NCBI RefSeq assembly: GCF_000143415.4
Contig: NW_003314261.1
Location: 372,001 to 436,000, forward strand
Direction of reading: 5' to 3'
Length of the DNA: 64,000 nucleotides
Source: Selaginella moellendorffii
Taxonomy: Eukaryota > Streptophyta > Lycopodiopsida > Selaginellales > Selaginellaceae
The notes below the pieces were generated by a model that did no database searches, was not told where the DNA came from, and saw only the letters and a program-made list of their open reading frames with translations. The number at the start of each line of letters is the position of its first letter. The stretch's first letter is position 1. Of the stretch, positions 45,001 through 56,392 are shown piece by piece. A program made the position numbers and the translations under genes.

Positions 45001-48000
45001 TGACTCGATAAAAAGTTTGCCAGCACCTCAAAAACTGAAGTTACGACCGCTGCTGCCTCTGGATGGTCTAAGTCGAGCGCAGCAAGGGCCTTAACTATAC
45101 GGTCGGCAAGAAGAGCATCCAGGAACTCGTAGCAGCTCTCCAAAACCTTTGAAAGACGGACGAGTTTCGAGGTACTTATCAGCTCCAAGGAAAACGCCTT
45201 CATCAGAGCTTGGAGGACACTGTCCCTGTTCTCCCGCCATACAGCCTTTAAGAACTTGCTCACCGAGGATGCCTTTGACTCACTTTCTAACACCCGGTCA
45301 AGAATTCCAGCTTCGTGGCCGAGCAAAAAATCTGGAAACTCGTCATAAATCTTGGTCAAGAGCTCAATCCTGACGTCGTCTAGCCCGGCCAGAAGAGGAT
45401 CGCGCAGCTGAGCAAAAACGTCGAGAAAATGGGTGGAAACCAATGCACTTTCGTCGCCACCATTGCCGGTGACTTGACCCCCCTTAAGAAAAATGTAGTG
45501 CTGGTCCTTCCCCACACGAACAACTTCACAGGTGTCAAATGATGCTCGCAAGAAGATGGCGGGCTCTCTGAATGCCCAGGACGACATATCTCTCAAAAAA
45601 TCATGCACATCGGCCGCATTGGCCAACAAACGTGCTCGAATCGCCCGCACCATCCTGTGGTATAACATCTGATGGTCTTCCAGCAGATGCAACACCGTCT
45701 TGCAAGCGCAACTCTTAGAATCCGGGTCGACGCTTAGGTCTAGCAACCTTTCGAAAAGAGCAGCCAAGTCCCTCGCATTTGTCACTAGCTCCAGTGCCAT
45801 CTTGCGGTTCCTCGTCAGAGTTTCACCGAGTTTAAGCAGCTTTGGTCCATGAGCTGTAGGAGGAGTCTGGCAGATGAAGTTTCCAAACCAAACTACCGCT
45901 TGCTTGTGCTGATCTTCGGACATGCCACTTGCAGCAAAAGGATTGCCACCGTGGTCGCCTCCTCCAAACAGAAGCCTTAAAACCACTGCAGCTGACTCTA
46001 CTGAAGTCTCAAATTTTGGAGACAACAGGAGCTCTAGAAACTGGTTTGCCATACCACGCCGTCGAATAACAACAGCAGCAGCGGTATCTTTCGTAACCAG
46101 GAGTGCTAAAAGCTTCGCAGCTGCTGCCTCAGATCCCAGCTGGCAAACCAGTGACACCAAGGCGGTCTCTCTTTCGTGCAACACGCCGTTCCTCCAGATG
46201 GTAAGAATCAAATCCTCGGAGCCGTGACAGTTCATAAGTTTCAAGAGGAGGTCGACCATCTCCAGCATTGGTGGAAATGACAGTGCAAGGGCATCCTCAA
46301 AGTTTTCCTCAGCCATCTTCTCAACGGCTCGTTCAATGGAATTTCCTTTCTTCTCCAGCGCTGCTCTCGCCACTGCCTTATCGTATCCCATTGACACCAG
46401 TTTTGAAACGGCCAAATCGTCAACTTCGGCAGGGTTCTTCTTGCACAACTGTTCGAGAACCGCTGCCGCCATCCTTGGAGTGAACTGGGAGATGTCACAG
46501 AGTCGAATTACGCGAAGGACCGCATAGAAAATCTGTTGCTTGATTCTTTTCTCGTCCTCCTCTCCTGTAAGGTCCGCCCACTCCGAGTCCAAAAGCTGGC
46601 AGAAAATGGAGAAGTACACGTCTAGCGATGGTGCCATCCCTGTCGTCGAGCTTCCAACTGGTGTCGAGCAGCTTCCGAAAGCTTCGAAGGCGATCAACAG
46701 CTTGTCCAATGCGCCGGACATGAAGAGCTGCTTGAAAAAAAAAGCGTTGCAATGACCATCGTTGTTGAATAGCATCCGCTCGACGATCCAGGGTAGCACC
46801 TCCACCTTCTCAGCGCACTTCCCTTCGATTAACGATCCAAAATCCTCGCACAAACTCTTGGCCATCTCTGCGTAACCCCCACATTTGTCTGTGGGAGGAA
46901 ATCTTTCGAGCTTCATAACCACAGACACCGGAAGCTGGCGAAGAAACTCGTAGCCGCCAACCCCAACGAGAGTCGACATGAAACTAGCACTCAGTGCCTT
47001 GAGCAGCACAGCTTCAGGAACGGCTGTCACGTCGTCTAGAATCAACTTGGCCAACTTCGCGTGTAACTCATCTGATAACTTCCAGGACATGGTTGCTTCC
47101 ACAATCTTCCAGCCATCAGTGGACACCTTTGAGCTGCTTGAAGTCCCCCTCAACAGCCTGGGATTGTCAAAGATTTTTACCAAGAACTGCTCGACCTCTC
47201 CCTCACCCCCCTCGAAGGCCTTGGAAAGCAAGTCTCTGATCATTCGTTGCTTTTCCCTGAGCGAGTCGTCATCGCTACTGCTGATGTCCTTGAGTTCGTC
47301 TTCAAGCCAGATCAAGGCCTCGTTCAAGCTCAGGACTCCAAAGACGGAGGATGGAAGCTGACGGCGGCGTTTCCTGTCTTCATCCTGGAGATCTATGGGG
47401 GCCGAGGAATTATCCAGCAAAGCTTTGATAAAACCACTGGAATGCTGGACTTTCCCACTGAGAAACTCATGGACCTTTGCATCTCTTTCCGCGGTCGTGA
47501 GTATGTCCTCCTTTCCGTGAGCTCCCAGTGCATACAGTGCCGAGATTCGAACACTCTCTGGAACAACTCCATCGCACGCCACCGCCTCCAAGTCCGAGAG
47601 TTGGGATTTTTCTACATGCGGTACGAGCCCCAGAGCCAAGATGGAAATTCGAAGGTACTCGTACCGAGTTTCTGCCGATGAGAATGCCTTTGCGAAGCGA
47701 ATCCTGGTGAGCAAAGAAAACCGGAGCTCCCCAGGCACCTTGAAGTCACGGACCAACCTGTTGAAGAGATCCAAGCAATCTTCCCTACACAGCTCCTCCA
47801 CCTCAACCTGAATGACTTCCAGCTTCCCGTCTTGATAGAACTCGAAGTATAGACTCCGAGCTGACTCCTTTGCACAGAACCACTGATCCCTGCTTGGCCA
47901 TCCGTAAGATATCTCTCGCACGTAGCTCATCGTCTTGGAAGAATAACCATCCTTGGTTTGAGCTGCGGCGAGAACTTCCAAGGCCAGCAACACGATCTCC

Positions 48001-48252
48001 GCGTCCGTGGAAACCAAAAGACTAGCCAGCGACTGGGAAAAACAGGAGAAGATTTCGTAAAGTCCTTGAAGCTGGAGGAGGAAAGAATCATACCTCGACG
48101 CCTGGAGCGTCGCCACCATCGTTGGAATCGAGTTTAAAGAGAGCGTCTTTGAGAAGCGTGACCAGCGTTACCTTGGACTCTATCGTAAAGTCCTCCGCGA
48201 GCTCTCCATTGAGCTGGGCTTCGCTGCCCGCCTGGACACTCTCAGGGATCAT
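42092..48252 (-). CDS. HECT E3 ubiquitin-protein ligase, UPL1/UPL2-like
   Basis: Eleven exons on the minus strand: 48252-48094, 48032-44820, 44763-44265, 44208-43932, 43882-43135, 43080-42943, 42893-42828, 42774-42549, 42492-42362, 42314-42247 and 42194-42092, giving 1,875 aa. The N-terminal armadillo-like region (SLASLLVSTDAEIVLLALEV, then ESARSLYFEFYQ) resembles plant UPL1/2. A UBA-type motif is at about residues 584-626 (VSKLVSMGYDKAVARAALEK). A long Asp/Glu tract lies at about 1159-1206. The HECT domain fills about 1530-1875 (LSVHFRGEEGEGEGLGREWF; LKWFWDAVNGFCKEDKVRLL; LPTAYTC), with catalytic Cys at about 1842, and ends EGFGFV. The protein is roughly half the length of Arabidopsis UPL1/2. 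The start could lie upstream if exons were missed. It transfers ubiquitin from E2 to substrates; substrates are unknown. Confidence 0.9.
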
Positions 48253-48575
48253 CAATGAAAAGAAAAGGAAAATTTCCCTAGTGCCACCATTTAAAGCCCC
48301 GCTAGGAATTTTTTTTGGCGCGTTTCCAGAAGCTCTAGAAATCTTAGGCTGATCGATCGCTTCATAGCAGCGCCTACGATCATGGATTGAGAGATCCAGA
48401 ACCAGTGCTGGAAATAGAGAAACTTCCATGGATTGAATTGGATCACCTCCCTGGCGCTGGAGCTCCACATTGCCAAGGGATGGATCACTTCTTGCCAGCG
48501 CTCGCGAATGGGAATGTGGGTGAAGAACTCGTGAAATTCCATTGAAAGATATCAAGAACCCTAATAGAAGAATGC

Positions 48576-51017
48576 TCAATGCAACGGGATGATCGAGGAG
48601 AGCATCACGTACGAGGCGCCATTGTCCGGCTCCAGCGCCATCATCTCTCGCGCGGCGTCTCTGCCCTCTTCCTCGCGATCGTGAGTCTTGCAAGAGGCCA
48701 GCAGCGTCGTCCACGCCACTCCATCCGCCGGGAATGGCATGCTCTGGACCAGATCGCGGGCCTCTTCCAGCTTCCCGGCTCGCCCCAGCAGATCCACCAC
48801 GCACCGGTAGTTCTCTTCGTTCGCTTCCATCCCGAAATCGCCGTGGATGCTGGCGAAGCAGCGCCACGCCTCTTCGATCTTCCCGGCGTGGCTGCAAGCG
48901 TAGAGGATGCTCGTGAAGGTGGCCTCGCTGGGATGGATCCCGTCCAGCGCCATGCCCAGGAAGAGCTCCAGGGATTCGCGGACCCGGCCGTTCTGGGCAT
49001 AGCTCGCGATGATCGCGGTCCAGCTCACGACGCTCACGGTTCTCATGGCATCGAAGATCTCTTTCGCGCGATCGACCTCGCCGAATCGCCCGTAGGCGCT
49101 CGTTAGCGAGTTTGCGACGCCCAGCTCGTCCAGGAACCCGGCGCTGGCGACCGTGTGGTGGATCGATCGAAGAGCTCGCAGGCTCGGGCACGCGATCAGC
49201 ACGCTCGAGTACGTGATCTCGCTCGCCCTCACAGCGCCCTCGAGATTCATCCGGTGGTAGAGATCCAGAGCGTCCTCTCCAGCGCCGTTTTGAGAGCACG
49301 CCGCCACCATCGCGTTCCACGACACGAGGTCTCTCTCTCCGCAGGGAATCCTCTCCATGGCCGCTCGTGCTCCATCGATCGATCCGGCTCGGCCGTAAGC
49401 ACTCACCAGCGCCGTGGCAGCGATGGGATTCCCCTCCAGGCCATGGATCCTCGCTTCTTCTCGGATCAAGTCGAGGTGATCCACGCTTGTCAAGGAGCCA
49501 AGGAGCAAGGAAGCAATGCTAGCTTCGTTGGGTCTCACGTCCATCGCTCGGAAGAGCTCCAGAGCTTCGCTGTTCTTCCCGGAGTGAGCGTAGACAGCGA
49601 TCATCGCGTTCCAGGATATCACATTCTTCTTGCTCTGCTCGATTTGCTCGAAGATCTTGCTTGCGGTGACCACGTCCTCACCACAGATCCCATGCAAGCC
49701 GATCAAAACCGTGCCGAGCACCACGTCGAGCTTCATCCCGAGAGCGGCAACTCGGGGATAGATGTGGCAGCCATCGCCAAAGTTCCCAAGGTTGACGAAC
49801 GCGGTGGCCAAGGCGGCCAGAGTTACTTCGTTGGCTTTCACTCCCTCGAGCTCCATCTCTCGAAACAATCCCACGGCCTCTTCCTCGCGGCTGTTCTGGG
49901 CTAGAGCAGTGATCATCGCTGTCCAGGAGATCACGTCTCTGCAAGAGGAAGAAGAAGAAGCCATAGCCAGGAACACAGACTTGGCACCATCGACGCTTCC
50001 ACACTTCCCATACATGTTGATGAGAGCGTTCTGGACGTTGATCCTGGACTCGAGCCCCCGGGAAGCAATCTCTCGATGGAGTTCCAGCCCGATCTCCAGC
50101 GAAGAAACGCTACCGCAGGCATCCAAGAGAACCACGAAGGTGATATCGTTTGGCTGGAAGTTTTGTTGCTCAAGCTCCGCCATCCTTTTGTAGAGATCGA
50201 TCGCCTGGAAGCCACAGCCGTTGAGAGCGTAGGCGGAGATGATGGTGTTGAGCGACACAATGCTCCTCCTTTTCATCCGGTCGAAGAGATCTCTGGCCTT
50301 TGCGATCCTGCCACACTTTCCATACATGTTGATGACAGCGTTGGCGATGACAACGTTGGATTCCAGCCCCAGTTTCGCTGCCAGATCGTGAATCGCTTCG
50401 CCCTCTACCAAGTCTTGCAGCCCCGAGCACGACTGGAGCACTGGAAGGAACGTAACTTCGTCCGGAACGATCCCTCCTGGAGCTGTCGTGATCATCTCCC
50501 GGAAGAGCTCCAGAGCTTCTCTGTGCTGCGAATTCTGGGCATAAGCTCCGATGATCGCGTTCCACGACACGGTGCTTCGCTCCGGCATTCGATCGAACAC
50601 TGCCCTCGCGTCACGCAGCGCGCGGCATTTGCCATACATGTTGATGAGGGTGTTGCCGAGCACGAGGCTGGAATCCAATCCATACTCCTTGATCCTGGCG
50701 TGGATCTCTCGCCCTCGATCGTAGCAGCCGCATTTGGTGCAAGCCCCGAGAGCTGCGATGAAAGTGGCCTCCTCCGGTGGAACGTCCATCGCCCGGAAGA
50801 GCTCCACCGCTCTCGCGTAATGCCCGTTCTGGGCAAATGCTGCGATCATGAGTGTCCACGAGAAAACGTTCTTGTTCTTGATCTTGGCGAAGACGATCTG
50901 GGCCTCCTCCACATCCCCACACTTGGCGTACATCTGGACGAGAAGATTTGCGACGTAGCGGTTGCGCTCCTGGCCGCTCCTCGCGATCCTCGCATGGAGA
51001 TCCTTGATGCCCACCAA
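48576..51017 (-). CDS. Long PPR protein lacking C-terminal E/DYW domains; true start unresolved
   Basis: An 813-aa open frame with about 18-20 PPR motifs, for example NRYVANLLVQMYAKCGDVEE, NVFSWTLMIAAFAQNGHYAR, NTLINMYGKCRALRDARAVF, VSWNAIIGAYAQ, CSHAGKIEEAW and CVVDLLGRAGKLEEA. It ends YVMLSSIIPLH, just where an E motif normally starts, so it is C-terminally truncated. In-frame coding continues upstream of 51,017 to at least 51,122 (VPTIDGYLQEQRKPPS, RRYALLLRQCGD) but no in-frame ATG is seen before a stop; the codon at 51,017 is TTG. A missed first exon or a decaying start is possible. The 5' flank carries a SINE at 51,246. Confidence 0.8.
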   Translation of the reverse strand: MVGIKDLHARIARSGQERNRYVANLLVQMYAKCGDVEEAQIVFAKIKNKNVFSWTLMIAAFAQNGHYARAVELFRAMDVPPEEATFIAALGACTKCGCYDRGREIHARIKEYGLDSSLVLGNTLINMYGKCRALRDARAVFDRMPERSTVSWNAIIGAYAQNSQHREALELFREMITTAPGGIVPDEVTFLPVLQSCSGLQDLVEGEAIHDLAAKLGLESNVVIANAVINMYGKCGRIAKARDLFDRMKRRSIVSLNTIISAYALNGCGFQAIDLYKRMAELEQQNFQPNDITFVVLLDACGSVSSLEIGLELHREIASRGLESRINVQNALINMYGKCGSVDGAKSVFLAMASSSSSCRDVISWTAMITALAQNSREEEAVGLFREMELEGVKANEVTLAALATAFVNLGNFGDGCHIYPRVAALGMKLDVVLGTVLIGLHGICGEDVVTASKIFEQIEQSKKNVISWNAMIAVYAHSGKNSEALELFRAMDVRPNEASIASLLLGSLTSVDHLDLIREEARIHGLEGNPIAATALVSAYGRAGSIDGARAAMERIPCGERDLVSWNAMVAACSQNGAGEDALDLYHRMNLEGAVRASEITYSSVLIACPSLRALRSIHHTVASAGFLDELGVANSLTSAYGRFGEVDRAKEIFDAMRTVSVVSWTAIIASYAQNGRVRESLELFLGMALDGIHPSEATFTSILYACSHAGKIEEAWRCFASIHGDFGMEANEENYRCVVDLLGRAGKLEEARDLVQSMPFPADGVAWTTLLASCKTHDREEEGRDAAREMMALEPDNGASYVMLSSIIPLH

Positions 51018-51245
51018 GTCGCGGCGGTCGCCGCATTGGCGGAGGAGCAGCGCATACCTCCGGGTGTCTTGGATCGATGGCGGCTTGCGTTGCTCCTGGA
51101 GGTAACCATCGATGGTGGGAACCTCCAGGATTTCTGGGAAGATGTGTTTGTGCTCCTGGCCAGGAGATTCATGCGAGATCTCTTTGCAGCGGGTTTGGAT
51201 CGGACATCACGATTGGGAGCGAGCTCGTCTAAATCAACTACCAAG

Positions 51246-51415
51246 AGTAGCACGTAGCGCGCTTGGTTAGGTGCGAGCCTTGTAATCAACTGGTTCTCGG
51301 TTCGAATCTGGTGATGATGAAACTGGCTTTGAAGTGAGTCGCCACTCACACTCCTCTGTTCCAGATGAGAAAAAGCCCTCTGAGCCATTTTGTTTTAAAA
51401 TTTTGTTTTGATAGT
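51246..51415 (+). mobile_element. tRNA-derived SINE, copy A
   Basis: A-box-like TAGCGCGCTTGGTTAGG, B-box GGTTCGAATCT, then GGTGATGATGAAA, an extra segment of about 30 bp not in copy B, and the shared tail AGCCCTCTGAGC plus ATTTTGTTTT. It lies about 230 bp upstream of the first long PPR codon block, in the opposite orientation. Confidence 0.75.
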
Positions 51416-51719
51416 CTTGTGGTGTGCAACTGGAAGCATGAAACTGATGGATGCAAAAATGCAAGTTAGACTATCTTTTTGTCCATCACATGTGTGACAT
51501 GTATTTGCCATTGCAACTCCATGCGTTTCAGCTAATTGGCGCACTTCATACCATATGGCATCAAGCAATTCTTGACTCTCAGCTGCTGGCACGGCAACAT
51601 GGACAAGGATGGTGGTACGACATGGAGATGTGGATGCACAAGTTTGGCACAAATCTACATTCTCAGCGCGCTTGAAGAGGATCTTGAACAATGATGCACA
51701 CATGGATACATGGCAGAGA

Positions 51720-53060
51720 ACACTAGGACAAAATATCACCTTTATTGCCAGGAGATAAACCCAGATGAAACATCCAGAATGGAGAAGACCTCATCGCCCC
51801 CACGCAGGAAGCCACAGCCTCCTCATCGAACTCGGATGCTGTGGACAGGGAAAATACCTCCGGATCTGCCCGGTCTGCGTGGAAGACACAGAGACGGTCA
51901 AACATCGACTGGGACGCTGAAACACACATAATCCTCGCAAACAAGGACAATCTAGTTTTGCGGAGGTATTGTCGCAGTGGAGAAGGTTGATGCGATGGTT
52001 TCCACGCTTTCCCACATCGTTTTAGATAGTCCGGGTTCCCACATTTATGAGGCATAGAGTGCGACTGTGGTTAGTTTCGTGAGAAAATATATCTTCTTCG
52101 CTTCCCACCTTGTCACTCGTGCTTTTCTACAGTCCGATTGCATTGCATAATAGGCGCCCGCCTCCTGGCCCGGACCCTTCAGAGCGGTGGAGTATGTGCC
52201 CCAAGTATTTGTACTCATCAGTGGCCTCGATCTGTTTCCCTTCGTACCAGAATTTGCTCTCCTGATCTGGTCCAAACACCAAGGTTAATCTGTAATCCCG
52301 TATCTTGGCAGAATCGGTGGAGTGTGTCCAATAGCAGCAGGTAAAGCAGCATGCCGGCGAGTTCATCGTTGAGAGCTCAGACCATCTATGAAAATGCGTT
52401 AGCCTTGGGGCAAACCGGTGTCACAGCGACCTTGGACATCTGCTTTCACGCTCGCGTACAGCTGCTGGATTAAGGTGCTGGAAGAGTTTGGTCCTCAAGA
52501 GCTTTTGTGATGTCCGGTCGAAACCCTACTTGACCTCATGCTCTGACTCCCGCTTGTTACCTCTATCGGACAAGACGTTTCTCCACTAGTCGGGTGAAGA
52601 GCTTGGCAAAGATGGTGGAGGCCATGATTGTCTTATAATTTCCTGACCTCGTTGGGTCTCCTTGCTTGTATATCGGAAGGACACAATTGATGGTCCAGCT
52701 AGTGTCCTGGATGATGTTGCTAGCCACCATGTACCCATACACGTCTGTGGCCTTCCACCGGTGGTGGCGGCTGATTGCTTCCTCCACCTGTTTCTCACAG
52801 AACGCCAGTGGGGTGTCACACTCAATTGAGCTCATATAAGTACTGTATCCAGGTCCACCTCATCAATAAAGATTGGTGCTGTCTTCTTTTTGAAGATCTT
52901 GTATGCCTGGTGCAGGTTGTGCCTCACTTGTTGAACTTGTTCATTGTTGAACGCTCTATTGTGGTGACCACTTTCTGGAAGTGTCTATGGCATCACTCGG
53001 CATTGGGGTGGCCATCCTTCTTTGCCTTTTTGTATGCTCGGTGCAGCTTGGTACAATGCT
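51720..53060 (-). mobile_element. Non-LTR retrotransposon (LINE) reverse transcriptase remnant
   Basis: Reverse-strand segments in RT order: 52,835-52,563 with EEAISRHHRWKATDVYGYMV, then INCVLPIYKQGDPTRSGNYK and FAKLFTRLVEKRL, the fingers motif of non-LTR RTs; 52,366-52,120 with LVFGPDQESKFWYEGKQIEA then EYKYLGHIL, the thumb-proximal region; and 52,055-51,723, a cysteine- and histidine-containing degraded C-terminal part. The palm YADD segment between them is not readable. Multiple frameshifts make it inactive. Confidence 0.75.
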
Positions 53061-53529
53061 AAGTCCACCATTTTTTGGTCAGGAGTCCTAGCAGCTTTCC
53101 GTGGTCTCTGCAGTTGATACAGCAGGGTGGCTTCATGCAGTGCTTCCACCAAAAGATTGGCCTGTTCTTCTTGTGGTGTCTTTGACTGCATGCGCTGGAG
53201 TTGGTCAACCTCTTTGCATTTGAGCTTATAAACCATTTCTTCACTGATCATTTCTGGGCTTGTGTCCAGAGCTGGAGTGCAATTGGCTAGTGATCCCAAA
53301 GTTTATCATTTTAATGCTCTTAAAAACTTCATATTAATTGAATAATTAAATGAGTGTTTGACACATTTAATACTCTAAAAGATAATACTACCACATAAAA
53401 AAGATTTACAAACGAGGCTGTAGTTATCCCTCTCGCCCTGCTTGGCGAGCTTGGAAAGGATCACTTGCAAGCTATCATATATGACGCTGTTGATCAAGAA
53501 CTTGTTGTGCAGTCCGGTCGATCGATTGA
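53061..53529. other. Spacer
   Basis: Probably further decayed LINE sequence up to about 53,300, then AT-rich DNA with no supported feature. Confidence 0.4.
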
Positions 53530-54620
53530 TTGAAATGGGGTGGCCGGATCTTCCAGTTTTTCTTGTGCATCGCTGATTGTCGCTGGTGCCACGCCTCTGA
53601 TTCTCCATTTCGTGGTTGACAAGGTTGAGGGCTCCGTGATGAACGTGATGCACAAGATGGAAGGCTCTACAGGCTCTGACTGGATCCGTGGAGAAGATGC
53701 TGGCAAAGACGATCGAAGGCCCACTTACGGGCTTCGTCACTAGGGCGCTCGCACAGAGCAATGCTTGCGCCAAGGAAAACATTGCTACTGTGAGAGAGCA
53801 CACCTCAATGGTCCTGCCAGCGATCTCACCAGGGATGCAGCCAGGTACGTCTTCTATGGTTGTTTCCCGGCCTCGTACCATCTTTTGTTATTTATCTTCT
53901 AGATGTTTGATGCTAATCTCTGCTCCAGATGTTTGATCTACGCATGGAGATTCCAGCTGAGGCTACGCCTGGAGCTACTGCTGATCCTGTGGAGATTCCA
54001 GCTGAAGCTACTCCTCGAAGCGTGCAAAGCCTGCGAAGAAGGTATTGAGTTTTGGTCTTTTCTCAACTTTGAGTGGAGCATTTTCAACTTCCAGTCTGTC
54101 ACTGCGCGTACAGAAAAGCCCACCGGCGACTGTCTGTGAGTACCTTTTCCCTTTGTTCGAGTTTTCTCCCGTTTTGCATTTGTGCGAGGGACGAATGTTG
54201 TCTTACGATCGGTATGATAAATTGAATGAGATTGGAGCTTATGATGCTTGTCTTTCCTTTGGTTCATTCGTCGGCTGGTTTGCGGGAGCTTCTTGCGAGC
54301 CACCCCAAGTGTAGGAGATGTGGAAACTATGAGTCGTGCCTGCTTTCTTCAAATGTTTATTCTGTTTCCAAGCTTTGACTTCACATCAAGCTCTTGCAGG
54401 CAAGACGAGAACGATTTCTCCTCCATGAGCTTGAAAGGTGTGGAAATAATTGTCGAAAAGCCTTTCAAAACAATACGCTACCAATGTTTTCTTCCAGCAC
54501 ATCAAGAAACAGTCTCGTCCAGCATCAGATTGAACTGGCATTCTCGAGTAAACATGACTATGGCAGCTTTCAGCTGAAGATGACCGTTGGAAGAGACGAC
54601 GTTCCAGGCCGTTGGATCTA
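53530..54620 (+). other. Unrecognised exon-like segments
   Basis: Plus-strand open segments are separated by plausible GT-AG introns: a helical segment at 53,600-53,845 (VEKMLAKTIEGPLTGFVTRA and KENIATVREHTSMVLPAISP), a short exon at 53,930-54,040 with two copies of EIPAEATP, and a last segment at 54,400-54,621 ending VGRDDVPGRWI. A frame change near 53,670 interrupts the first segment. I recognise no domain. It could be a lineage-specific gene or a pseudogene; the 168-aa reverse ORF at 53,881-53,375 looks less protein-like. Confidence 0.3.
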
Positions 54621-54679
54621 ATTAGGGCAATCTTCTTGCTGATTTTTCTGTCGTGTGAGGTGGGCGCTGTGATCTGGAT

Positions 54680-56392
54680 ATGGCAAGCAGGACCCGGCTC
54701 TCCCCTGCGCCCCTCTCTCCACTGGCGCGCAGGCCTTCCATCTCCATGGTAGCTAGCTCCTCTCATATCTTCCATGTAATCGGTGATATCCAGGGCGATC
54801 GTTTCATTCCCAACAGAGGAGCCATGGACTTGGATCTAGCGCATTTTAATCTGCTCCACGAAGCCAGGGAAAATAGCCACACTCCATCCGAGGTTGCATC
54901 GCCTGTTAAGGTAAAGAGTCCAAAGAAGCAATGTCGCCTAACGTTTCCTTGCCAGGAAGATTACAGACGCATCCTGGCCGAGAGTCTTCTAAGCTGCGAG
55001 ACGGGGAGCCCCAAGATCCTGGCCTTCACAAAGAAAATCCCCTCGTTGAGCATCCAGCGTTGTCTCGACACAGAGTTGGACATCTTGCCTTCTTCCAAAA
55101 AACCACATCGACACATATGCCAGGTACATACATTGTCAATCGATGTTCTTCATTGTAACCGTGACGCAAGACTCCTGAGAGAATCCTGGATGCCCCCGAG
55201 ATCGTGGACGACTACTACCTCAACTTACTGGACTGGAGTTGCAACAACACAGTCGCCGTCGCTCTGGGTCCTGCCGTCTACCTGTGGGACGCCGACACCG
55301 GCGAGAGCTTCCAACTTAGCAAATGCGAGGAGCACGACACGGTGACAAGCGTTGCATGGTCCGACGATGGAAGATTGATCGCAGTGGGACTGAGCAGCGC
55401 ATGCATCCAACTCTGGCATGCCACCAGCAGAAGCCAGGTTTGTGATCTTAACTTCCTCATGCAAGCTCTTCTTTCTTGGAACACGTAGATTCGAACCTTT
55501 CGCGGTCACTCATCACGAGTCTCGTCTCTGGCTTGGAATGGATCACTCCTGTCGTCCGGAAGCCGCGACCACAAGATTATAAACCACGATGGTAAAACCT
55601 TGGTTTGTTTCCGATGATGGATCGATTAGCTTTGCAGTGCGCGCTCGAGCACACAAGGCGTCAGTTCTTGCGGGACACTGCCAGGAGGTGTGCGGCTTGA
55701 AGTGGTCACCGTGCGGCCAGCAGCTGGCCAGCGGCGGCAACGACAATCTCCTCCACATCTGGGACGCGGCAGTGGCGTCCACGTTCGATTCCATCCATCC
55801 CGGCTCCAGGTGCGCGTTCCGCTTCGACTGCCATCGAGCTGCTGTCAAGGCACTCGCCTGGTGCCCGTTCCAGTCGCGCTTGCTGGCCTCGGGTGGTGGA
55901 ACTGTGGATCGATGCATCAAGTTTTGGAACACTCAAACCGGGACGTGTCTCAGCAGCATCGATACCTTGTCCCAGGTGAGGTTCTCTTCTTCTCTATCTT
56001 TGCTCCTCTCTATCTTTTCTTCGCTAAGCTCTCGATATTCTCACGCAGGTGTGTGCTCTACAGTGGAGCAGGCATCAAAAGGAGATTCTCAGCAGCCATG
56101 GCTACGGCCTCAACCAGCTGTGTGTGTGGAAGTATCCGTCGATGATCAGGATTGCCGAGCTCCGGGGCCATACTGCTCGAGTGATCCATTTGGCACAGGT
56201 TTATTATTCTTCTCCAGCTTTTCCCAGTGGCTTTTCCTGTTTTGCGTGTAGAGCCCGGAGGGAACTACCGTTGCATCTGCGGCCGCGGACGAGACGCTGC
56301 GCTTCTGGAGGGTGTTTGGATCGCCCAACAAGAAATGCGGCAGCGACATGAAACCCAGTGGCCTCTCCAGAAGCGCTAGTAGCATTCGATGA
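54680..56392 (+). CDS. CDC20: CDC20, WD40 co-activator of the anaphase-promoting complex
   Basis: Exons are 54680-55123, 55171-55437, 55489-55591, 55638-55975, 56049-56198 and 56252-56392, giving 480 aa. It has the C-box DRFIPNR (about residues 40-46), [25 protein letters not shown] then DW, and seven WD40 blades ([110 protein letters not shown]). It ends in Ile-Arg, the APC/C-binding IR tail. The [13 protein letters not shown] form marks CDC20 rather than CCS52/FZR. A 45-nt GT-AG segment (54,749-54,793) inside exon 1 is in frame and could be an intron, giving 465 aa. It selects mitotic substrates for the APC/C ligase. Confidence 0.94.

Noticed and set aside
48088-51257. Long antisense ORFs opposite the PPR gene (plus-strand 50,076-51,257; minus-frame 48,088-49,320)
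   Set aside because: They are low-complexity shadows (Arg/His/Glu-rich) of a GC-rich PPR coding strand with no independent features; the PPR frame explains the sequence.
51300-51330. Functional tRNA genes at the GGTTCGAATCT sites (also 38,600-38,655)
   Set aside because: No acceptor or anticodon stems can be formed, and both copies share a non-tRNA tail, so they are SINEs.
52010-52022. TTTCCCACATCG, an exact plant snRNA USE core
   Set aside because: No TATA box at the right distance and no snRNA sequence downstream; it lies inside the LINE remnant and is probably chance.
53375-53881. 168-aa reverse ORF as a gene
   Set aside because: No recognisable domain; hydrophobicity and codon pattern look unremarkable, and the opposite strand carries more protein-like segments.
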